Positions 1 through 10,370 of a DNA stretch of 64,000 nucleotides are shown here, piece by piece. Under the pieces are notes generated by a model. The model saw only the letters and a program-made list of their open reading frames with translations. It ran no database searches and had not been told where the DNA came from. A program made the position numbers and the translations under genes. Every line of letters begins with the position of its first letter. The first letter of the stretch is position 1. The stretch lies in assembly GCA_015680685.1 (NCBI GenBank), contig MNCI01022151.1, forward strand, positions 638,376-702,375, written 5' to 3'. The stretch comes from Gnetum montanum. Taxonomy: Eukaryota > Streptophyta > Gnetopsida > Gnetales > Gnetaceae.

Positions 1-3000
1 CTATTTGGAATTGGTAGACCAGTCCATCATTGTTCCATTGGAACTAGCAAAAGATATTGTGACCACTATGTATGGGTGATTTTATGTTACCAATTTCCTA
101 GTAATCAAAAATGACAATTGCAAGAGGGACTTCCCAATCATTATGGAAAGGGCTTGGTTGAGCACTATTGATGCAAAAATGGGCATCAAAGATCTTTCCC
201 TAGAAATTTTTAAGGAAAATGCATTCAAAAAGATCTAGAAGAAGTGAGTTCCATGCATTATGTATAGCAATACAGGGTGCAACTACATGTAGAAACTCTG
301 GTCAATGAAAAGAGCATCCATTTCTGCATGCAGATAGTGTGCAAATGAGGTAGATATTCAAAGGTGTCTATATGCAATAGCCACAAAACAAGAGGAAACC
401 CAATGGTTGACAGTTGATCTTGGAAGTAGCACACTTTGCATAGAACTTGCCAAGTGTCTGACATGTGCCTATATTGAAAGCATGGATAAACTAGAAAAAA
501 ATCATCACTAACTCTCTGATGATGCAAATGATGGTACTAATTGGAAAAAGTTGAAAATCCCTAAAAAATTTAAACAAGAGCCCGTAGAGTTGAAAAATGA
601 CATGGAGTATGCATTTTAAAAAATGACAAGCTAGTAATCACCAATGTCAATCTTGCTTCTAAACAAAAATAGATGTTGTTAAGGGTGATTAACAAATGGC
701 CAACAACCTTTACTTAGTTATATCTTGAGCTCACAAGGATTGATCTTAGGATATGCCAGCATCATATCTACACAAATTTGGCCATGAAGCCAAAAAGTTA
801 GCCACAACAGCAATTGAACCCTAAATTGAAGCAAATCATCAAATTGAAAGTTGAATAACTCCTCAAGGTGGGGTTTATCTATCCCATTGCAAATAGTGAG
901 TGGGTTAGCCCACTTGGCATTATGCCAAACAGAGGTGGCAAGTGGTGAATTTGCATCGACTTCCAGCTATTGCATATGACAATATTCAAAGATCACTTTC
1001 CATTGAAATTTGTGGATCAAAGTGTTGAACACTAGATCCAAGCATTATTATTACAGCTTTATAGATGGTTATAGTGGCTATAACCAAATCTAGATCATGT
1101 TTGAGGATCATGCCAAAACAACATTCATGAGTCCTTGGGAGATTTTTACATATCAAAAGATGCCTTTTGACCTTTTTAATGCTCCTACAACATTTCAATG
1201 CTTGGTCTTAAGAATATTTTAGCAACAAATTGGTTGTGGGATGGAAGTCCTCATGGATGACTTCTCCACCTATGGCACCACATTTGAGCAAGCCTTGGCC
1301 CACCTTGATCAAGAGCATAAAAGGTGTGTGAAAATGCATATTTGACTCGATTGGTAGAAGAGCTATTTGATGGTCCAAGAGGACATTGTACTAGGACATA
1401 AAATTTCTTAGGCAGGGATTGAGGTGGATGTTGAAAAGATTTGGGTCATCTAAGGAATAACTCACCAACTAGAAACCATTAAAGATGTCCAGTCATTACT
1501 TGGACACACTGGCTACTACTAGCATTTTATAGAGAATTTTTCTATAATTGCAAAATCATTGGTCAAGCTTACAAAGAAAGATGCTTCATTGATTTGAACC
1601 AAGGAATGTGAAAATGCATTCCAAAGCATTAAGTAGAAGCTCATAGAGATTCAAATTCTATGCGCACTTGATGGGTCTAGACCATTTTATATAATGAAAG
1701 ATGCATTAAATTATTCCTTTGGAGTTGCGCTTATGCAATTCGATGATAAGAAATATCAATACTACATTCACTACACAAGTTGAAGCATTGTGCGTGCATA
1801 GCTAAATTACACCGCGATGGAGAAAGAATTAATGGCAATGATGTATGCTTTAGAGAAGTTCAAGTGCTATGTGCTTGGATACAAAGTGTTTGTTCACACT
1901 GATCATAGTGCAATTCACTTCTTGATGAATAAGCCAATAGTGAGCCCCTGTGTCATATACTGCTTGGTGATCTTATAGGAGTTTGATCTTACAATGGTAG
2001 ATCAAAAGGGAACTAAGAATATGGTTACTAATCACTTGTCTTAGTTACGATGGGATAACAAAGAGGAGAGCCTTCTCTTTAACCAATTTCCTAATGAACT
2101 CCTCTTTACTGGTGCAATAAATAAATAAGTTCCCAATGAACCAAAATGGTATGATAGCATCCTCACTTATCTTCTCACTTAAGAGATGCCACAAGATCTA
2201 GACTACAAGAAGAAACAACAATTTCTTCATGAGGCAAAATGCTTCATGGAAATCAATCAATACCTTTACAAAGTGTGCACTAATGGCCTGGTTCATTCGT
2301 GTGTACTTGATGTTGATCAACTGTGTGTTCTCTATGATGCTCATGAGGGTCCTTGTGGGGGCCACTATGCCAAGAGATGCATGGGCATTAAGGTCTTGAT
2401 GGAAAGGTATTATTGGCCAATCATCTTTAGGGACGCCCACTAATTTATCCATTAATTTGAATGCTATTAACAAGATGGTGGGATGGTTGCTTCAATGGAG
2501 GGACCTCAACATTGGATTGAACCAGTGGAACCCTTTGACATATGTGGCATCAACTTCATGGATCCCATCACACCCATTTCAAATTGAAAGGAATACATAA
2601 TCATTGTAGTTGATTACTGCACAAAATGGAAAAAAGTACCAGTTATCGTCGACTATACATCATCTATTGCTACATCGTTTATACAAAAAAATGTTGTAAA
2701 CAGGTTTGGGATGTCATGTGCACTAATTTCTAACATTAGAATCCATTTTAAAGGAACCATTTTTCACAAGCTCATGCAACACTTAGGGGTTGAACATAAA
2801 TTAACAACACCCTACCACCCCCAATCCAATGATCAAGTGGAGGTTACTAACGGGGAGATTACATAGATCTTAACAAGAAGTGTTAGAAAATATAGGAGGT
2901 ACTAGAGCACAAATCTCAATGATGTTCTTTGGGCCTACCACTCAACATGGAAACTCTCTATAGGCTACTCTCCCTATGAGCTAGTGTACAAGAAACTACT

Positions 3001-3370
3001 AATACTTCCTATTGAATCTAAGCTCCATACACTTTCAATAGCATGTGACCTAGATCTTGACCTAACTCTAGTACAAAGAGAATGATTGATCAGCCTTAAC
3101 ATGCTAGATGAAAATTGATTTGTGACCATGTCCTTGAATAAAGTGCACAAGGCATTCAATAAGAAAAAACATGACCTAAGAATAAGGAAAGTCAAATTTC
3201 AACCTAGAGATAAGGTTCTCTACTGCAACCCCACACATGTACCTCAATGAACTAAGTTTTAGATGTGGTTGGAAGGGCCTTACATCATTGCCATGTTAAT
3301 TTACAATCCTAAGAAACTAAACAAAAAGTAGCTGGTCAACACACAATAGGTTAAACCTTTCCATGAGCCC
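1..3370 (+). pseudogene. pol: pol of element A (protease end, RT, RNase H, integrase), decayed
   Basis: The translation runs through several frames with many stops. The protease C-terminal part is at 1-240 (NFLVI, FPIIMERAWLSTIDA); its catalytic Asp lies outside the window. RT spans about 690-1560, with GFIYPIANSEWVSPLGIMP, CIDF, FIDGYSGYNQI, TFMSPWEIFTYQKMPF and LMDDFSTYG. RNase H spans about 1610-2060, with LDGSRPF, AMEKELMAMMYALEKF and TDHSAIHFL. Integrase spans about 2190-3340: His residues of the zinc-binding part (AHEGPCGGHY), the core VDYCTKW, PYHPQSNDQVEV near 2810, and a C-terminal LEGPYIIAML. The middle catalytic Asp of integrase looks lost (SNIRIHF where SDNGTHF is usual). Many stops are TAA/TAG where copy C has CAA/CAG. 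Confidence 0.9.
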
Positions 3371-4139
3371 AAGCAACCCAATGCAACAAACACCTCATCA
3401 AATGGGCAACCTCACTCAATCTTTCAGATCTCCTTCTTCCAACTCAGTCATGGGAGAGATGGCCATGTATGCTAACAATTTATGTGGCTCCTCAGTATTT
3501 TATCTTTTTTTTTTACACTTTGTTATTTTTACAACTTTTTATTTTATGCCTTCTTTATCTTACACTTTTTTGTTTTTACTTTATTAATTTTTCTAATTTT
3601 TGTTTTACAACATCATTAGTGCGTTTTATCTTTCTTGAATATTTTACACTTTCTTTTATATTTTTCCTTGTTTTGGTGTGAATTTTTCTCTTCTTTTAAT
3701 AAAAGTGCTTTATTTCCAATAGGACACAGTGGTGTTGTAGCTAGTTACCAATGATGGTCTATACTTAACTTTTTTGATTGTTAATGTTTGGTTTCTATTT
3801 TTAAGTTTGATGATTGATAACTAAGATAGGTTTCTTTTTCATGGAATAGGTAGTGAGTCCACATCATCCACCCATCCACAGATTCTATGGTTTTCCTTAT
3901 TTTGGAAATATGAGGTCCCTTTTTCAATAATAAAACCTTAAACAAACTTGTGACCTTGGTAGTTTCTAGAATTAGAAAGGATTCAAAGGTTTGAAAAGGG
4001 TGTGATTTCAAGGGGATTCAAAGCTCTTTGTAATTTCTACCATCTTGAGTGCAAGTGTGTCTTTTCATGGATTTCTTACCATTTTGTGTCGACCAATAAT
4101 AGTAAGTTGAATAAGTGTTTTCATGGTGTGGTTCCCATC

Positions 4140-4300
4140 CAAAAATTCCAAAAAAAAAAGAAGAAAAAAAACAAAAGAAACATGATGGGAATTCAAAGCA
4201 CACCACTTAGACAGAATAAATGGGCTACAAGCACTCATTATGGAACTAGAAAGACATGTTACCCATGTCTAAAGGTCCCCTCTAACTAAGGCCCTTTCTC
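4140..4300 (+). other. Purine-rich tract plus conserved non-coding block, copy in A
   Basis: An A/G-rich tract (about 4150-4182) is followed by a block of about 115 bp beginning GGGAATTCAAAGCAC and ending TCTAACTAAGG. The same block occurs in C (about 26150-26285, -), F (about 44130-44260), H (about 52370-52490) and partly in D (about 16355-16440, -). It contains AGACATG-TTACC-CATGTCT, a perfect 7-bp stem in this copy. The tract could be an internal polypurine tract; that is a guess. Confidence 0.65.
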
Positions 4301-5040
4301 ACTTCCTATTGCTCTTTTCTTCTTAAATAAGGAATGGTGGTTATCCGTAGGAGCATTCTTATGTCTCGAGGGGGTAGACTAGTCTTAGAGTGGTGATGCA
4401 AAGTTATTGAACATGGTTGGTTTTGGTATGGACTAAGGGTGGATTCTATCAGGTCATTTAACGATGAATTCCACAAGGGACTTCATGTGACCAAGTTCAG
4501 GAACTCCATTCCACTTTCTCCATCATCCATTAATGCTTCCATAACTCACCTCACTGCTAATTGTCCATGTTTTCATCCAATGTCTTAGTTTTATGTGTTG
4601 AAATTCCTAAATAGATTCTATAGGTTTGGTCCTTAACTTTTCGTAACCATTAATCAACTATGGGGTCCATGGACTTCTTGGTTGAGGTTATCCAAGGGCA
4701 AAAAAGAGCATATGTTGCTATGGGAAGGACCCACTTGCATATCTTGTGGTTTAGTTAGTTAAGCTTTTTACTGTTAGACATTATCGCAATCAAATCTTTT
4801 GTGTGCTCCATCATGCATCCAACTGTGTGCTCCTTAAGGCAACTATGTGCTCTTAAGGCATTCTTCTTCATGAAATCTCATTCTCTAATAATTTCTCCAT
4901 TTTTTGAATTTCAAAACCCTCTTCTAATATTTTCATCATGTTCTTGGCATTTTGGGCTTCCATTTGACCCAAATTTTATTCAAAAATTTCTTATTTTTTT
5001 ATTATTTATGACAAATTCAATGGTGGTCAAAAATTACATT

Positions 5041-5100
5041 TACTTCGCCTTATCGACTAGGCCTAGTCAACATAGTGCAAAAATCCTATAAATATTGCCC
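5041..5100 (+). promoter_or_regulatory. Possible internal promoter (U3-like, TATA box) ahead of the extra ORF in A
   Basis: The sequence reads TTATCGACTAGGCC, then CATAGTGC, then TATAAATAT at 5087-5095. This resembles the U3 of this element's own LTR, which has TATCAACTAGGCC near 8670 and TATAAATA at 8738-8745. The same arrangement is in copy C at 25347-25420 (-), and decayed in D near 15470-15550 (-). It lies about 460 bp before the extra ORF. The promoter role is inferred from resemblance and position. Confidence 0.45.
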
Positions 5101-5221
5101 AACACTTTGAAATTTTTTGTCATTTGCTTCAAACTGAGAGGGGAGTTTTTGCAATTTTTTAGAGCCCATAACTTTCACACCATTTATCCAAATCACTCCG
5201 TTCTTTGATCTTGTTAGTACC

Positions 5222-5231
5222 AAAGGTAAGC
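5222..5231 (+). promoter_or_regulatory. Possible 5' splice site downstream of internal TATA box in A
   Basis: AAAG|GTAAGCT has the GT at 5226-5227 and fits the plant donor consensus. In copy C the matching site is AGGGTAAGCTC (GT at 25278-25277, -), also inside conserved sequence. D has lost it. An acceptor may be the TGATCATAG just before the ORF (about 5535-5543), but that is weaker and not kept in C. Confidence 0.35.
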
Positions 5232-5543
5232 TCTTAGTCATGGGAGCCACAAACCTTAAGGTTTTTGACAAAAAATTTTCAAAATTTTCCTAACTTCCCC
5301 AAAGGATTAATGAATAAAATAACATTAAACCATCAACTTTTGAAAGTTTAACCCTTCCAAAAAAACTCCAATAAACCTAAAATTAATTATTAATATTAAA
5401 ATAAAAATAAAATAATAATTGAAATGATCAAATTAGCCATGATCACAACTTAGCCAAGTGTAACTTTTTCAAAGAGATCAGGTATCCTAATTATTTTAAG
5501 TTACACATTAAATGCTAACCCTTGCTCATGTTGTGATCATAGA

Positions 5544-8430
5544 TGACACCTAGACCAAAATGCCTAAAAAAATAAGGACCATCACAACCAAGGAACAAAT
5601 GACTTAGAGCTAGAAGGGAATAGTAAGAACAAGCCCAAGAGTAAGTAGTAGAAACTCACACAATGGGACCTCTTCAGGGGGAGCCTAAAGTGGAATTTGT
5701 CTAACAGATTCTCAAAGAAGATGTTGCAACTAAAAAATCTCAAATAGGAGAGGCACTAGGGCCCGTACCAAGACTTGAGGTCATGTTGACACAAGCTTGC
5801 CTTGATATGATTAAGGCTCATGATGTCCAATGCTTAGTTCTCCAAGAATTGAACTTTGGGCTATTCTTATAAAATGCTCCACAAGAAGTAAAAACGTAGT
5901 TGTAAAACTCATCCATGTGGCTAATCATCACTTCTAGTGGAGAGTGGTACATGGAAGAGACATATCTCTTCTAGAACAACAAAAAGGTAGGAGCCATTCT
6001 AAGAATCAAGGACATTTAGGTTTCCTACTTGGTAGAAGCTATTGCACAACCTCTTGGTTCCCCTGATTTTGGCACTCATATGACAAAGATATCTATGCAT
6101 GTAGACCTAGAGACAAAAAGAAGGTGGACCCAATGGTGTTATGGGGTTGACTGTAAGGATTTTGGCATGCTCACATTAGTAGAGTGCATATATTTCAAGA
6201 TAGCATCTTATCACCTCAATCTAATGGTGAGGCCCAACAAGGTGACTACTTTCTCTGCTTTAGCATGTTCTACTTTAAGTGAGAAATTTTATGTTAACCT
6301 TCCATAGCTAATCTATATAGAGATGGAAAACTACTTCAAGGAAAATGAACATGGAAGGAAGACCCTACCATTTCCATGCCTTATTAGAAAAATTTGTAAA
6401 AGGGTGAGGATAGTCCACTATGCCAATGACACAATCAGGCATACTACCATTTCCTCCTAGTCTAAGATGTTAAAAGACAAGACTTCTTTTGTGTTCAAAG
6501 AAAAAGAGCAACAACCATGTCCACCACCCACTCAGGAAACAATGTCAGAAGCCCATGCTACCATTAAGTGCTTGCATGAAATCTAAGAGCAGCTCTTGTG
6601 AGATCAAGAGCAACAAGCAGGAATAAGTGGTGGGGATCCATTTGTGTACCATCCTACAATTAGTCACCTTAATGAAGTGGCTTGAACAATCAATTAGATG
6701 GAGGGAGATGGGCCAATATTATCAACGCAAAGAATGTAGTTGCTTGCAAGGTTGAATCCTAGTGCCCGACAGGTACCAATGTCTCTCTCACAACATCAGA
6801 AATTCCTAGAAATCCTTGGAATGCTACTACCTTTTTAATGCACCTAAATGAAGGCAAGAAAACAATAGTTTTGATGATGCGGCACCAAGGACAGAAGATA
6901 GCAATGGAAGTGGTTGCTGATCAAATCGCTAAAGTATTGAATGCACTTGTGGCATCTATACCAAATGTTTTTGCACTTAAAGATGTGTAGACATTCATAG
7001 GGACTTTTAGTAGTTGATTAAGTGAAACTTAGCACAAAGAGTTGGTGGACCAATTAGTGGGAATCAAGTAACCAATTCTAGATATCTTTGATTTTCTAGA
7101 TAATATCACTACAACCTAGTAAGAGCTACTTGAAGCAAAGAGAAAATGCATCATTCTAGAAGGACAACTTGAAATGGCTCAAGTACAAAACCAGCACGTG
7201 GCCATGGAGGTTGCTAAATTAAAAGCCTACCTTGTTTATATAGCACTCCTTAACCCTACATTGACAAGAGATGAAGCTTTTCAATAGCTTCAAGATAGAC
7301 TTAAACAGGTTGAGGTTGGGACGGTGATGATTGTCTTTAACTAGTACATGGTTGAGGCCAAGACATATTCAATTTAGAAGGACTTGGTCCAGATGCACCT
7401 AGAGAATGAGATGCTAATCATAGAAAATCATCACCTACAAAATGTTAATGTGTAGAAATAGCAGATGCAAGAATTCATCCATCAACAGTAGGAGCAACTA
7501 GCAAGGGTGAACATTGAGCTTAGGAGATTGGCAATAGAGAATAGAAATCTTTCTATGGAGAAAGTCCACATCTTATGCCAAAAATCTATGATTGAGATTG
7601 CCACTTGGAAGAATGAGGCTCTTAAATTTAAGAGAGTCAAGAACCACTACAAAGATCAAGTTGGCCTATAGAGAGAAGTTAATGAAACACATCTAGATGG
7701 CTAAGGCAAAAGTCAATGAGATCCTCCAGAAACTCCAGTAAGGAAAAGAGGTGTGAAAACCTATCATTGATGGGATATATGCCTACAATAAAGAAAATAT
7801 CTACATGAAAGAGTTGTATATTGAAGAGATGATTGAATACATGGAGCTCGCTAATCTCTGATATGCAAACTTGTTAATGCTGACTACCAGATGGCCACAT
7901 TCAAAGTTAGAAAAATAGGTGGCTAGCGCATACTTACTATACAAGGTAGATTTTAAGCACCACAAGGAAACCAAGCAAAATATTGAGACTAAAAACACCA
8001 AAATTGAAGCTCTCAAGGTAAGATTCATTAATCAATGATCAATTGCTGAGAACCTAGCCAAAAGAATGAATGATTACTAGAAACTACAGAATGCAATCTA
8101 AGCATTTGACATCAAATGCAAATAATTTTCTACCTAGTTCATTAATATCAAGGAGCTATTTCCAATAATGCCTTGTCCTTGGGATGTGCCCATTCCAGCT
8201 GACATTAGTGAAGCTGCATGGACTATGCATGATCCTAGGAGTAAAAAGGAGAAGATGAAAACATTGTTGGATGCTTTCCATCTTCCACTAGATGTTGCAA
8301 CAACAATAGGACAACCACAATAACCTTAACCACTACATGTGCTTGAAGCAGGAGAAGGTCCCTTGGAACCTTAGGAGTCTTCACTACCTAGGACCATTTA
8401 ATCTTCTTCTTTATCTTCATGCCATTAGAG
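5544..8430 (+). pseudogene. Extra ORF (aORF) in env position of element A, decayed
   Basis: This is a former ORF of roughly 900 codons after integrase, now broken by stops and frameshifts; the clearest stretch is 6029-6307. Its N-terminal third contains WTQWCYGVD, YFKIASYHLNLMVRPNKVTT and, further on, LPFPCLIRKICKR. The pattern of a conserved Trp/Tyr segment, a loop with basic residues, and an LPFPxLIxxLC-like end recalls the 'putative plant transposon protein' domain (Pfam Transposase_32) of plant Ty3 elements; this is from memory and unchecked. The rest (about 6900-8150) is rich in Glu, Lys, Gln and Leu and looks coiled-coil. The C-terminal end is acidic/Pro-rich near 8330-8430. A homologous ORF is in C (22972-24950, -). 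No signal peptide or membrane segment is clear, so it need not be an envelope protein. Confidence 0.6.
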
Positions 8431-8630
8431 GAATGGTATTTGTCAATTTTTTCTTGATGTTTAATTTGCTAGTCCTGAATACTAGAAAATTTTGTAATGA
8501 TCATATATCCATACATTTGGGCACTTAGTGTTTGTTTGTGTTTGTTTATGTTTGTCATTAGTCAATAATTCCATACCTTCCCAAATTTGTAAAGAACTTG
8601 AGGATGAGTTTTCATTCAATTATGGGGGTA
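8431..8630 (+). other. 3' untranslated segment and polypurine tract of element A
   Basis: There is no coding potential. It ends TATGGGGGTA directly before the LTR. The same GGGGGTA precedes the 3' LTRs of F (ends 45682) and H (ends 53878), so it is the probable primer for plus-strand synthesis. Confidence 0.65.
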
Positions 8631-9509
8631 TGATGAATCATAGATTGGTTGTGTCGATTGGGCCTTATCAACTAGGCCCCATCAATGCATGATTTGATGT
8701 GCTGATGTGGCCCCATTGATGTAGTGTTTATTTTTCCTATAAATATGTGCTCACCCATCATATTTATGGAATAGTATTTATCATAATGTAGCAAAGCTCC
8801 TGTAGGTTTTCTTCCCTAGAGTTAGAATATTTTCTCAAGTGCCCACAACAAGAGTCATTGAGTGTACAGATCTTTATTCAAGCAGTATTATACTTGAGCA
8901 TGACAATGTGTGTGGCAATAAAAATGAGCTTTTTGGTAAACCTTGTAGCACTTTTTCTAGATTAAATATTTTCTCATGCATTTAATGTTTTCAGAAATTT
9001 TATTTAATGCTTTTAAGTACTTAAGGTAAATTAACCTAAATTAAGCTAGATTAAATAGAAATTAATTAAGCACATAAGTACGACCACTTTGAGCATGCAC
9101 ATGATGGTTGGTAATCCTAGTAATGCTTAATGTTTGGTAACCCAACATTGTTATACGTGTTTAGGATATGTATGAAAAGTGGGACTAGATGCTTATGTTA
9201 GGATTAGTTAGACATTGGTTAGTTAGTTAGATTAAATTATTAATTCAATTACTTCATTCTTTTCATCATTTATTTTAAGCACTTAAAATATACAAGATAA
9301 AATAATAAAAATCATATGCCTTGATTACACTTAACCATACCTTTTTATATCACAAGTTTAATTTGGAAGATAATGAATGACTATTAGGGCAAGTTCACTT
9401 CCTAGAGGTTAGTGTACCAAAAGACAAAGGATTCACAGAATTTGACTAGATCATGCATGACTACTTAGTGATTTGTATGGTTGAGCGTAGGGGTATTCAT
9501 CACTCATCA
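8631..9509 (+). repeat. 3' LTR of element A (879 bp)
   Basis: It starts TGATGA and ends TCATCA, the 6-bp inverted ends used by all Athila-type LTRs here. U3 carries GGCC/CCATCAAT-type repeats. A TATA box (TATAAATA) lies at 8738-8745, and a poly(A)-signal-like AATAAA near 8918 follows a GATCTTTATT motif that recurs in other LTRs of the family. The final 50 bp (GGTTGAGCGTAGGGGTA...) match the ends of the LTRs in G, C and the solo LTR at 38800. Confidence 0.9.
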
Positions 9510-9514
9510 AAGAG

Positions 9515-10370
9515 GGACTGATAACTTGAGGGTACCTATTGTTGAATCTAGATTAGAATGTGTGACTTCTACTTAGTGGAAAAAGAAGTTCCAAGGTTAT
9601 GATGATGAAACGGTCAACCTATTAGAGATTGGGATTTGATGAAATATAGATTGAAGAGAAAATTTAAATAGTCTTTTTAGATATGAAAAACCATTATGAT
9701 GTTAAAATTCCTAAGAAAAAGTGATAAGGATGTCAAAAAATTCTACATTAGATTTTATGATCTATTCCATCAAGCTAATGTAAACTAGGAAGAGTATGAA
9801 CAAGCATTAGTCTTTTTAGGAGGTCTTAAAATGACATACCAACAAGAGTTGTTCTTTTATAAGCCATAAATTCTTGATGAGACTTCTAATTTGGCACTTA
9901 AGGATGAGAAGAAATTAAGAGGATTTGGAAACAGTAGCAAACCAACTTCCAAGTTGAAGGAGGAGTTATCTAAATCTAAGAAGGGATCCAAGTCTAGATC
10001 TAAAGACAAGGAGGATACTAAGATGAGAAGATGGAAAGAGGTGATGAGAAGGGCAAAGACAAGAAGAAAAAAGATAAGGGAGGCAATGGTCAAGGCAGCA
10101 ACTCATCAAAAATTCAATGCTTCAAATGTGGAGAATGGGGACACAAGCAATGTAAATGTTTACATTACAAGGTAGCCAAGGGTAAAGATGTGCAAACCAT
10201 GGAGGCGGGGGAGATATCAAGACAAGCTCTTTAGGGAGGTAATCCTACTACTCCAAAAATTGAGGATGTTTTTGAATTAAATTCTTGTGCATTCATGGGA
10301 AGTGTCAATAGAGGACATCATCCTGATAGGAAATTATTGTTTTAGATTAGGGCTAGTTGTTTTCTTATCA
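9515..10370 (+). pseudogene. gag: Chromovirus gag of B (C-terminal two thirds), decayed
   Basis: The capsid-like part is at about 9640-9880 (KFYIRFYDLFHQAN, LVFLGGLKMTYQQELFF). A highly charged Lys/Ser/Asp-rich linker (9891-10090) follows, then a complete zinc knuckle CFKCGEWGHKQCKC (CX2CX4HX4C) near 10110-10160. It provides the particle protein of the element. The N-terminal end is missing because element A is inserted here. A few stops and a frameshift remain. Confidence 0.85.

Larger units (their letters stand above)
3371..5540 (+). other. Non-coding spacer between integrase and extra ORF in element A
   Basis: This AT-rich stretch has T-rich runs around 3495-3700 and no credible ORF. It is collinear with the spacer of copy C on the minus strand (25080-27060) and with parts of D, F and H, so it belongs to the element. 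It contains a conserved block (4187-4300), a U3-like TATA segment (5041-5100) and a splice-donor-like site (5226). Confidence 0.7.
1..9509 (+). mobile_element. Element A: Athila/Tat-lineage Ty3/gypsy LTR retrotransposon, 5' end outside window
   Basis: The order seen is end of protease, RT, RNase H, integrase, a long AT-rich spacer, an extra ORF, a polypurine tract and a 3' LTR, which is Ty3/gypsy order. The RT active-site motif LMDDFSTYG is the Athila/Tat type; chromoviruses have YIDDILVYS-like motifs. The 5' LTR and gag lie left of the window. The element is inserted in the gag of chromovirus B: B sequence resumes directly after the LTR, and AAGAG at 9510-9514 matches the uninterrupted site in chromovirus E (reverse complement near 42520). 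It is strongly decayed and cannot be autonomous. Confidence 0.9.

Noticed and set aside
258-527. 89-codon minus-strand ORF
   Set aside because: It is antisense to the pol region of element A after protease and has no recognisable content; low GC content and decay leave chance frames.
3363-3681. Hydrophobic plus-strand ORFs that look like membrane proteins
   Set aside because: They are T-rich spacer; Phe/Leu content follows from poly-T runs, and matching sequence in C is not open.
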